A stretch of 64,000 nt of DNA from Luteolibacter algae (lineage in GTDB: Bacteria > Verrucomicrobiota > Verrucomicrobiia > Verrucomicrobiales > Akkermansiaceae), in contig NZ_JBHUIT010000002.1 in NCBI RefSeq assembly GCF_042683045.1, positions 372,001 to 436,000 on the forward strand. The letters are read 5' to 3'. This document shows positions 41,662 through 49,617 of the stretch, piece by piece. A program made the position numbers and the translations under genes. The notes beneath the pieces are model-generated. The model was not told where the DNA came from. It saw only the letters and a program-made list of their open reading frames with translations, and did not search any database. How positions within the stretch are numbered: position 1 is the stretch's first letter; each line of letters opens with the position of its first letter.

Positions 41662-43335
41662 ATGAGCAAATCCTCCATCCGCATCGCTGTTGGCGCCGAT
41701 CACGGCGCTTTTGAATTGAAGAACGCAATCGTCGCTCACCTCCGGGAGAGCGGATATGTGGTAGAGGATTTCGGCACACACACCGCCGATTCCGTAGACT
41801 ATCCCGATTATGCCAATATCGTTGGCCGCAATGTCTCCGATGATACCTTCAATTATGGCATTCTTGCCTGCACATCCGGGATTGGGATGTGCATCGCCGC
41901 GAACCGCTTCCGTCACGTGCGCGCTGCAAATGTCCGCTCCGTGGAAGAGACGGTCATCACCCGTAAACACAATGATGCGAATGTGATCTGCCTCAGCGGA
42001 AAAGATACCGATGCCGAGACCGCGAAGAAGATGGTGGAAGCCTTCCTTACCACCGAGTTCGAAGGCGGTAGACATGAGGCCCGCGTTTGCAAGTCATCAG
42101 GCAGTCGCATCGCGGAGACTGATCCTGAACTTTACAAGGCTATCGTCGGTGAAGAGCACCGCCAGCGGAACCACATCGAGCTCATTGCCTCGGAAAATTT
42201 TGCCTCGCCTGCGGTTATGGAAGCGCAGGGCTCTCTGCTCACCAATAAATATGCGGAAGGGTATCCCGGTAAGCGCTGGTATGGTGGCTGTGAATACGTC
42301 GATGTTGTCGAGACTCTCGCCATAGAGCGCGCAAAAGAGCTTTTCGGCGCGGAACACGCGAACGTGCAGCCTCACTCCGGCTCCCAGGCGAACACTGCCG
42401 TTTACTTCTCCGTGCTGAAGCCGGGTGATAAAATTTTCACCATGGATCTCGCCCACGGCGGACACCTTACCCACGGCCACAAGGCGAACTTCTCCGGTCG
42501 CTTTTACGATGTCACACATTACGGGGTTTCCCCTGAAGACGAGCGCATCGATTATGCGGAGCTTGAAAAAACCGCCCGCGAGCTGAAGCCTGCTCTCATC
42601 ACCGTCGGCGCGTCCGCCTACTCGCGTATCATCGATTTTGAGCGCATGGGCAAGCTGGCCCGTGAGATCGGAGCCTATCTCTTTGTTGATATGGCGCATA
42701 TCGCTGGCCTTGTTGCTGCCGGAGTTCACCCGAATCCGGTGCCGCATGCCGATTTCGTCACTTCCACAACCCATAAATCACTGCGCGGTCCACGCGGCGG
42801 TATCATTCTTTGCAAGGCGGAATTTGCTAAAAAGATCGATTCCCAGGTCTTCCCGGGAATCCAGGGCGGTCCGCTCATGCACGTGATCGCGGCGAAGGCG
42901 GCTTGCTTCGGCGAGGCGCTCAAGCCGGAGTTCAAAGCCTATTCACAGCAGGTAGTTAAAAACGCCCAGGCAATCGCCGCACGTCTCACCCACCACGGCT
43001 TCCGCGTTTGCTCCGGCGGCACGGACAATCACGTGATGCTTGTCGATCTCCGCCCGAAGGGTCTCAACGGTTCCGAGGCTTCTCTCGCACTGGATGAGGC
43101 GGGGATTACCGTGAACAAAAACGGCATTCCGTTCGATACCGGCAGCCCGATGAAGCCATCCGGCATCCGCATCGGCACTCCGGCGGTCACCACCCGTGGG
43201 ATGAAGGAATCCCACGTCGAGCAAGTGGCGGACTTTATCGCAGAAGCTCTCGCGGATCACAAAAATACCGAGAAGCTTCACGCCATCCGCGAGAAGGTTT
43301 TCGCTTTCAACCAGGCATTCCCGCTTCCTTGGTAG
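41662..43335 (+). CDS. Fusion of ribose-5-phosphate isomerase B and serine hydroxymethyltransferase
   Basis: 557 residues in one uninterrupted frame. Residues of about 5-145 are RpiB: RIAVGADHGAFELK (substrate Asp13), ILACTSGIGMCIAANRF (catalytic Cys70) and the terminal EGGRHEARV. Residues of about 153-557 are a full-length serine hydroxymethyltransferase: RQRNHIELIASENF, YPGKRWYGGCEYVD, the PLP lysine in VTSTTHKSLRGPRGG (Lys372), and GIRIGTPAVTTRGM. The linker is only some 10 residues and no stop or restart separates the parts. RpiB belongs to the pentose phosphate route and GlyA to glycine/one-carbon metabolism. An ATG at 41641 would add seven residues. A strong terminator follows. Confidence 0.92.
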   Translation: MSKSSIRIAVGADHGAFELKNAIVAHLRESGYVVEDFGTHTADSVDYPDYANIVGRNVSDDTFNYGILACTSGIGMCIAANRFRHVRAANVRSVEETVITRKHNDANVICLSGKDTDAETAKKMVEAFLTTEFEGGRHEARVCKSSGSRIAETDPELYKAIVGEEHRQRNHIELIASENFASPAVMEAQGSLLTNKYAEGYPGKRWYGGCEYVDVVETLAIERAKELFGAEHANVQPHSGSQANTAVYFSVLKPGDKIFTMDLAHGGHLTHGHKANFSGRFYDVTHYGVSPEDERIDYAELEKTARELKPALITVGASAYSRIIDFERMGKLAREIGAYLFVDMAHIAGLVAAGVHPNPVPHADFVTSTTHKSLRGPRGGIILCKAEFAKKIDSQVFPGIQGGPLMHVIAAKAACFGEALKPEFKAYSQQVVKNAQAIAARLTHHGFRVCSGGTDNHVMLVDLRPKGLNGSEASLALDEAGITVNKNGIPFDTGSPMKPSGIRIGTPAVTTRGMKESHVEQVADFIAEALADHKNTEKLHAIREKVFAFNQAFPLPW

Positions 43336-43378
43336 AAAGGAACCCCGATCTGGAAATCGCGATAGCTCCAGCTCTCAC

Positions 43379-43413
43379 AGCAGCCGTGATTACCATGTCA
43401 CGGCTGCTTTTTC
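43379..43413 (+). terminator. Rho-independent terminator of the rpiB-glyA fusion
   Basis: AGCAGCCGTGA (43379-43389) pairs exactly with TCACGGCTGCT (43398-43408), followed by TTTT, about 45 bases after the stop. Confidence 0.9.
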
Positions 43414-43549
43414 GTTATGTTCTACGACGTCCGCAGCTGGAAGATACTTGGCAGTAGTCGCATTGACACGACGACCCATTTTCATCAGATTTTTATAGTA
43501 GCACTCTTTCCTTCTTAGCGTTCGGAATGAAACACTATCCACTCCAAAA

Positions 43550-44227
43550 ATGAACCACTTCGAAAGTGTTGTGAGCTTTAGCGAGCCCATCCTCAAAAAC
43601 TGGCTGTCCAACCAGTCAGACATCTATAATGCAGAGATCGTTCAGCAACAGTATTTATACTCGATGGCAAAAGGATCAATGAGGTCATCATCGTCATTTT
43701 ACACGCTGATTGAACAGGATAAGCATCACGATCTACCGGTTCTCGCCCGCCTTTCGTTGGAGCGCTATATGAAAGCCGATTTTGCCAGGCGGTCGCCCAC
43801 AAATGCGGTGGCTTTAATGATCCACGAAGTGAAGACTGTCATCATTAAACTCAACAAGCTGGCGAAACTTCCTAGCTCCGATTCAGCTATGCTGATTTTG
43901 AAGGTAAGCGATCTCGAGAAAGATCTGCAGAAGTTTGAGGGGTTGGTGGATCCAGATTATCCCAAGGATTTATCGATGTTTCGGATCTTCGAGCTTTGCG
44001 AGTTGGAGGAAATTTATCGTGGTGCCTATCATGAGCTTTCTAAAGTCGCTCATGGTGGGTTTCATTCTGGGTTCAAGGATGTCAGGGCAGATGGCTTATT
44101 GAATTTTCTTGCTTTGATGACTCCCGTAGATGCTACCAACATGCTTTATATGACGTATCATGAAACGCCTGCATACGGTTATGAATCACTGCGCGAATCT
44201 ATTTATGACAGGTGCTTCCAGAAATAA
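43550..44227 (+). CDS. Orphan protein of unknown function, possibly acquired
   Basis: A 225-residue, probably all-helical cytoplasmic protein. The segments LSLERYMKADFARRSP, IHEVKTVIIKLNK and YHELSKVAHGGFHSGF resemble proteins annotated as DUF5677 or HEPN-like; the last segment (Arg...His in RGAYHELSKVAHGG) might be a HEPN-type motif. The assignment is weak. Codon use is more AT-rich than that of the neighbours, and the gene stands alone between a terminator and an unrelated minus-strand gene, which is consistent with transfer. No partner gene is visible. Confidence 0.55.
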   Translation: MNHFESVVSFSEPILKNWLSNQSDIYNAEIVQQQYLYSMAKGSMRSSSSFYTLIEQDKHHDLPVLARLSLERYMKADFARRSPTNAVALMIHEVKTVIIKLNKLAKLPSSDSAMLILKVSDLEKDLQKFEGLVDPDYPKDLSMFRIFELCELEEIYRGAYHELSKVAHGGFHSGFKDVRADGLLNFLALMTPVDATNMLYMTYHETPAYGYESLRESIYDRCFQK

Positions 44228-44323
44228 AACTGAGAGAATATACTTCTGGAGTGATATCTACCGCCAAGAAGTCGGCTTTCCACTTTGGGATGGGACAGTT
44301 GGGTAGAAGTCGCGGAAAGCCCG

Positions 44324-44728
44324 TTACCCCACCGCCTTATTCCTCTCATCCACTTGCTCGTTCAGCGTGCAGAAGTCGTAGAGCCAGCCGAGGCCGAAGA
44401 GGCCGCCGGTGAGAAGCCAGATGATGCCGGAAGGGATTTTGCCGAGGTAAAAGCGGTGGATGCCGAATAGGCCGAGGAAAAGCTGGAGCAGCCAGGCGAC
44501 GGAGTAATCATAGGTGCCGGTGGAGTATCTGCCCGCAGCTTCCTTTTCCATGGAGGGGATGAGGAACAGATCGACGATCCAGCCGATAAGGAATACGCCA
44601 CCTGTCAGCAGCCAGATTATCCCGGAGACGGGTTTCCCGTAATAAAAACGATGAACCCCGATAAAGCCGAAAATCCACATGAGATAGCCGAGTCCGGTGC
44701 TGTGCGTTTGTCCGTTTTTTTCAAGCAT
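44324..44728 (-). CDS. Membrane protein with two TM2 domains in tandem
   Basis: 134 residues consisting almost only of two TM2 units. The first has LGYLMWIFGFIGVHRFYYGK and SGIIWLLTGGVFLIGWIVD, the second VAWLLQLFLGLFGIHRFYLG and SGIIWLLTGGLFGLGWLYD. Each has two helices with the family HRFYxGK and DxF-type turn, so the protein arose by internal duplication. TM2 proteins are widespread and their function is not settled. Single gene, no clear partner. Confidence 0.88.
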   Translation of the reverse strand: MLEKNGQTHSTGLGYLMWIFGFIGVHRFYYGKPVSGIIWLLTGGVFLIGWIVDLFLIPSMEKEAAGRYSTGTYDYSVAWLLQLFLGLFGIHRFYLGKIPSGIIWLLTGGLFGLGWLYDFCTLNEQVDERNKAVG

Positions 44729-44892
44729 GCGCTAAAGTATGCGGTCTGCGGATATGTGCTATTCCAAAAAAATGGAAACGCGGTCCGGGGAGCAATCGTG
44801 GCTCTCACAGAGAAGATGAGCCGGATTTCACTTCCGCCACCTGTTTAGGCTTCCCCTTTCGGGGTGCTTCCGTTGAAACTTCCGGCAGTTCC

Positions 44893-46425
44893 ATGTCCAA
44901 TCCCTTCAGAGAAGATCTCGTTTCCCGCAACCGCCCTGAACCCTGCACGGTGGTCATTTTTGGTGCCACTGGTGATCTCACGCATCGCAAGTTGATCCCC
45001 GCGCTTTATAATCTGGCCGTTGATGGCGAGCTGCCGACCGGGGTGAATATCATTGGATTCGCGCGTCGTGAGAAATCGGACGAAGAGTTCCGAGCCGGCC
45101 TGGAGGAGCTCAACCAGAAAGTTTCCCGCAGTGGCCATGATGAGGAGATCTGGGGGAAATTCATCTCCAGTGTGACCTACCATCAGTCGGAATTTACGGA
45201 TCTCGATGGTTATGCGTCGTTGTCGAAACGGCTCGATGAGATTGATGCCGGCCGTGGCGGCAAGGGTAACCGCCTGTTTTACATCGCTTCCGCACCTGAG
45301 TTTTTCGATGATATTCTGTTGAATCTCAAAGGCGCAGGTTTGAACGAAGCGAAGGAAGGCTGCTGGTCGCGGGTGATCGTGGAAAAGCCCTTCGGCACGG
45401 ATCTTAAGACGGCAAAGCATCTCAACCAGGTGGTCAACGAGACTTTCCATGAGAGTGATACTTACCGCATCGATCACTATCTGGGTAAGGAAACTGCGCA
45501 AAACCTGATGGTTCTGCGTTTCGCGAACGCGATTTTCGAGCCTCTCTGGAATAGCAAATACATCAGCCATGTGCAGATCACCTGCTCGGAAAACCTTGGT
45601 ATGGAAGGTGGCCGCGGAGGTTACTATGAGAAATCAGGCGCACTCCGGGATATGGTGCAGAATCACCTTTTGCAGCTCCTCAGTCTAGTGGCCATGGAGC
45701 CACCAACGGATCTTTCCGCGGATGGTGTGCGTGATGAAAAAGTGAAGGTCATCCGCTCGCTCCGTCAGTGGGACACTCCGGAAAAGGTTGCGGAAAACGT
45801 CATCCGCGCCCAATACACAGCTGGCCATGTCGATGGGAATCCTGTTCCCGGCTACCGCGAGGAAGACCGCGTTTCCCCGGAATCTGAAACCGAAGCCTAT
45901 GTGGCTGTCCGCTTGTTGATCGATACCTGGCGCTGGAGCGGAGTGCCGTTCTACATTCGTATGGGCAAGCGTTTGCCGAAAAAATCGACGGAAATTTCCA
46001 TCCACTTCAAGGATGCACCCTGTGTGCTTTTCAGCGCACTTCCAGGAGGCGTCCCGGGCGGCAACGTCCTGGTGATCCGCATCCAGCCGGATGAGGGGAT
46101 ATCACTGCGTATGGTCTCCAAAATTCCTGGAACAAGCCTGCGCCTGGAGCCGGTGAAAATGGATTTCCATTACGCGACTTCATTCGGAAAAGGCAGCCCG
46201 GAAGCTTACGAGCGTCTTATCCTCGATGCGATCGCGGGTGATGCCACTCTCTTCGCCCGCCGCGATGAGGTGGAAGAGGCGTGGCGTTTCATCGATCATA
46301 TCGAGCGTGCCTGGCATGAGTCCGATAACAAACCGCCGATGGCAGAGTTTGTTGCAGGTTCCTGGGGACCGCGCGAGGCGGATGAGATGATCAAAAAAGA
46401 CGGCTTCGCGTGGCGCAGGCTTTAA
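44893..46425 (+). CDS. zwf: Glucose-6-phosphate dehydrogenase
   Basis: First enzyme of the oxidative pentose phosphate pathway, oxidising glucose-6-phosphate with NADP. 510 residues. The NADP fingerprint is VVIFGATGDLTHRKLIPALY and the catalytic segment RIDHYLGKETAQN is exact. The C-terminal domain includes PFYIRMGKRLPKKSTEISI. The opcA gene follows after 13 bases, so the two are co-transcribed. The enzyme would connect galactose and glucose use to NADPH supply. Confidence 0.97.
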   Translation: MSNPFREDLVSRNRPEPCTVVIFGATGDLTHRKLIPALYNLAVDGELPTGVNIIGFARREKSDEEFRAGLEELNQKVSRSGHDEEIWGKFISSVTYHQSEFTDLDGYASLSKRLDEIDAGRGGKGNRLFYIASAPEFFDDILLNLKGAGLNEAKEGCWSRVIVEKPFGTDLKTAKHLNQVVNETFHESDTYRIDHYLGKETAQNLMVLRFANAIFEPLWNSKYISHVQITCSENLGMEGGRGGYYEKSGALRDMVQNHLLQLLSLVAMEPPTDLSADGVRDEKVKVIRSLRQWDTPEKVAENVIRAQYTAGHVDGNPVPGYREEDRVSPESETEAYVAVRLLIDTWRWSGVPFYIRMGKRLPKKSTEISIHFKDAPCVLFSALPGGVPGGNVLVIRIQPDEGISLRMVSKIPGTSLRLEPVKMDFHYATSFGKGSPEAYERLILDAIAGDATLFARRDEVEEAWRFIDHIERAWHESDNKPPMAEFVAGSWGPREADEMIKKDGFAWRRL

Positions 46426-46438
46426 TCCGAATACCAGT

Positions 46439-47464
46439 ATGGAAAATTACGCAGAACTGGGAACGGAGGTAAAAGTCTCCGATATCGATAAGGAATTACG
46501 AACCCTGTGGGAGCAGGACGAGGCACGGACAAATGCGTCTCTGATGAACCTTGTGGTCTACACGGAGCGTGATGGTGGTTTGCTGGAGAACTCCCGGATT
46601 ATCAATAATCTTACCCGTGAAAACGCCTGCCGCGCGATCCTTGTGGAAATCAATCGCAAGGAAGCCGCGAGCCTCCGGGCATGGATCACCGCTCATTGTC
46701 ACCTTTCCCACGGGCAGAAATCGATCTGCTGTGAGCAGATTGCCTTCCGTCTCACGGGGCGGGTGACAGGACGTTTCCGGAATACGGTTTTCTCCCACTT
46801 GAATTCAGACCTTCCGCTGATCTTCTGGTGGCAGGGTGAGCTCTCGGACGTTTTCACCGAGCGTCTCGCCAGTGTGATGGACAGGCTGATCGTGGATAGC
46901 TCTTCCTGGTCGGATGTGGCTGGCAGTTTCATCCGTATCAATGAGGCCGTGAGCGGCAACAGTGGCTTGGTGGTGCAGGATCTTGCCTGGACTCGCTGCT
47001 GGCAGTTCCGGGTGGGAATCGCGGGGCTTTTCGATGATACCGTGGCGCAGACGATGCTGGGAAAAATCTCCAAAGTCCGGATCGGATACCATTCCGCTCA
47101 CGAGAACACCGCCCTGCAAATACTGGCTTGGCTTGCGGTTCAAGCCGGATGGAAGATCGGTGCGAACAATAGTTTTACCACGAAATCAGGAAACTCCATC
47201 TGCGTGGAGCTGGAAGCAGGCGAGGAATGCGCACCACTGGCTCTTGTGGAAATTTCATGTGACGAAACGATTGTCCGGGTGAGCCGGGAAAATCGCTCGA
47301 ACCACCTCTTGAAGGAAATCGATTCCGGAGACTACCGGGTAAGCTCACTTTCTCCGGCGGATCCGGAAGCCTCCGAGGATCTCGTCGCCCAGCAACTTTC
47401 GCGCGGCGGGAAAAACTCGTTGTTTCTCAAGATTCTTCCAGCGTTCCTCCGGCTGAAAGGCTGA
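46439..47464 (+). CDS. opcA: Glucose-6-phosphate dehydrogenase assembly protein OpcA
   Basis: 341 residues. OpcA is an allosteric or assembly factor for Zwf, known from cyanobacteria and actinobacteria. The N-terminal part has TNASLMNLVVYTERD and ITAHCHLSHGQKSICCEQI, and the signature SHLNSDLPLIFWWQGELSD lies near the middle. Its place directly after zwf is the normal context and supports the name. It converges with kup, with 19 bases between the stops. Confidence 0.9.
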   Translation: MENYAELGTEVKVSDIDKELRTLWEQDEARTNASLMNLVVYTERDGGLLENSRIINNLTRENACRAILVEINRKEAASLRAWITAHCHLSHGQKSICCEQIAFRLTGRVTGRFRNTVFSHLNSDLPLIFWWQGELSDVFTERLASVMDRLIVDSSSWSDVAGSFIRINEAVSGNSGLVVQDLAWTRCWQFRVGIAGLFDDTVAQTMLGKISKVRIGYHSAHENTALQILAWLAVQAGWKIGANNSFTTKSGNSICVELEAGEECAPLALVEISCDETIVRVSRENRSNHLLKEIDSGDYRVSSLSPADPEASEDLVAQQLSRGGKNSLFLKILPAFLRLKG

Positions 47465-47483
47465 TTTGTTTCCGCTGCGGCGG

Positions 47484-49379
47484 TCAGAGTGTGACCTGTG
47501 CGCCGAGTTCCACCACACGGCTGGGCGGCAGGTGGAAATACGCCGTGGCCGGTGAGGCATTCCGCGCCAATGTGGCAAATATGGAGAGCCGGATTTTGTC
47601 TATGGAGCCTGCGGTTTTCTTCACGCAATAGCTTTCCTGTCCCAGAAAGTAGGTGCTTCTGCCTGGCTGGAAACCGATGAATTCCGGCAGCCTCTGACGA
47701 AGGGCGGCGGGCACATCCGGATCATCTGCAAAGCCAAATCGTAGAATGGCTTTGTGAATGCCTTGGCCGATGTTTTCCAGCTCCAGGAGCTCGTGATCAT
47801 CAGCGCGGGGTTCGTCCAATGTCTGGACGTGGAGCAATAGGATGCGCTCGTGGACCACATGATTGTGCTTCAGGTTATGCAGAAGGGCGGAAGGCGTGTT
47901 ATTCCGGTGGCCCGTCATGTAAATCGCTAATCCGGGGACACGGTGGATCTTCTCATGTGAGAGCTCCCTGGCGAAGTCCGCGATCGGTAGATCGTGCAGA
48001 GACATCTTTTCCGCAAGTCTGCGTCTGCCCCAGATCCAGATCAGCATAAGGCCGGTGAGAATGGCAGCGATAAGAAGGGGGAGCCAGCCGCCGTCATCGA
48101 TCTTGGTGGCATTTGCCGCGAGAAATGCGCCATCCACCACGAGAAAGATGGCGGTAATGACTCTCGACTTCCAGATCCCCCATGCGAAACGAAGCCTGGC
48201 CGCATAGAAGAAGAGCAGGGAGGTGATGACCATGGTGAGAGCGATTGCCACACCGTATGCCCCGGCGAGCTCCGCGGAGCTCCCGAAGGAAATGACCAGA
48301 AGGATGCACGAACACGCAAGCAAGCCGTTTACAAAAGGAACGAAGACCTGTCCGACGGACTCATCGGAGGTGTGCATGATGCGGACCCGGGGAATGATTG
48401 CCATACGCACGGCTTGCGCGGTAAGCGAAAAAGCACCGGAAATCAGGGCCTGGCTGGCAACAACTGCCGCGCATGTGGCCAAAATCGTGAGCGGAAAGCG
48501 CAAAAAGGCCGGAGCGAGCAGGAAAAATGGATTTTTGATCGCCAACGGATCGGAGATCAGTAGTGCTGCCTGGCCCAGATAGTTTAGGACCAATGCGGGT
48601 AGCACAACGATAAGCCAGCCGCACCGGATTGGCCGCACACCGAAGTGGCCGAGATCCGCGTAAAGCGCCTCTCCTCCGGTGACTGCGAGGAATACGGCGG
48701 CCATAAGAGGCATGGCGTGCTTCCACTCCCGGACAAGAAACGAAGCGCCTTCCCATGGACTCAATGCGAGGAGGACCTGGGGTTGTTTCGCCAGGCCGGC
48801 AAGTCCCAGAGCTGCAAGACTGAAGAACCAGAGCAGCACGACGGGGCCGAAAAGACGTCCGACCTTTGCTGTGCCGAATCGTTGGATCGCAAAAAGCGCA
48901 ATGAGAATACCTACGGCCAGCGGCACGATCCAATGACTGATCAGCGGTGCGCTGACTGAGAGACCTTCCACCGCGCTGAGCACCGAGATGGCAGGGGTGA
49001 GCATTCCATCCGCATAAATCAGAGCGGCTCCGATCAGCCCGAAGATTACAACAAACAGCGGGTTTTTATCATTTCCAAGCTTTCGGAAACCGGAACGGAC
49101 CAGTGCTGAGAGCGATAAAATCCCTCCTTCTCCATGATTATCGAGTCTAAGGATCACAAAAAGGTATTTCACCGTGACGACGAGCAGCAGAGCCCAGACG
49201 ATCAATGATGCGGCTCCAACTAAATTCTGAGGATTGAGCGCAGCAGAGCTCGAATGATCTGCGAAACATTCCCGGAAGGCGTATAGAGGGCTGGTTCCAA
49301 TATCGCCGAAGACGATGCCCAAGGCCGCAAGAGTCGCCACGGGCAGGGAGGTGCCGCCATTTTCCTTGGAGTCCATCAT
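47484..49379 (-). CDS. kup: KUP-family potassium uptake protein
   Basis: Proton-coupled potassium importer of the inner membrane. 631 residues with about 12 helices in the first 440, then a cytoplasmic C-terminal domain of about 190. The family signature LAALGIVFGDIGTSPLYAFR is at the N-terminus. Other matches are DNHGEGGILSLSALVR, VTGGEALYADLGHFGVRPI and LNYLGQAALL. I chose the double ATG at 49379/49376; the longer open frame to 49427 lacks family sequence. Confidence 0.94.
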   Translation of the reverse strand: MMDSKENGGTSLPVATLAALGIVFGDIGTSPLYAFRECFADHSSSAALNPQNLVGAASLIVWALLLVVTVKYLFVILRLDNHGEGGILSLSALVRSGFRKLGNDKNPLFVVIFGLIGAALIYADGMLTPAISVLSAVEGLSVSAPLISHWIVPLAVGILIALFAIQRFGTAKVGRLFGPVVLLWFFSLAALGLAGLAKQPQVLLALSPWEGASFLVREWKHAMPLMAAVFLAVTGGEALYADLGHFGVRPIRCGWLIVVLPALVLNYLGQAALLISDPLAIKNPFFLLAPAFLRFPLTILATCAAVVASQALISGAFSLTAQAVRMAIIPRVRIMHTSDESVGQVFVPFVNGLLACSCILLVISFGSSAELAGAYGVAIALTMVITSLLFFYAARLRFAWGIWKSRVITAIFLVVDGAFLAANATKIDDGGWLPLLIAAILTGLMLIWIWGRRRLAEKMSLHDLPIADFARELSHEKIHRVPGLAIYMTGHRNNTPSALLHNLKHNHVVHERILLLHVQTLDEPRADDHELLELENIGQGIHKAILRFGFADDPDVPAALRQRLPEFIGFQPGRSTYFLGQESYCVKKTAGSIDKIRLSIFATLARNASPATAYFHLPPSRVVELGAQVTL

Positions 49380-49617
49380 AAGACAAAAAAGTGAGGCGTC
49401 GTCTGCGGCGCTGCGGAAGCCAAGCACTACCTTCCATCGCTTTCCAGCGAATTTGTTTCCCTGGAAAAATTACCGGGCGGCATTCGCGGAAAGCTTACTC
49501 AAGCGTAGGCAGCGGAGCGGATACGATAAAAGCAATTCGTGTGCAAAAATAATGTGCGGCATACATTATCCTGTGTATTTTCCGATTTCGAACCCCATAT
49601 CCCTTCAGTAAGAAAAA

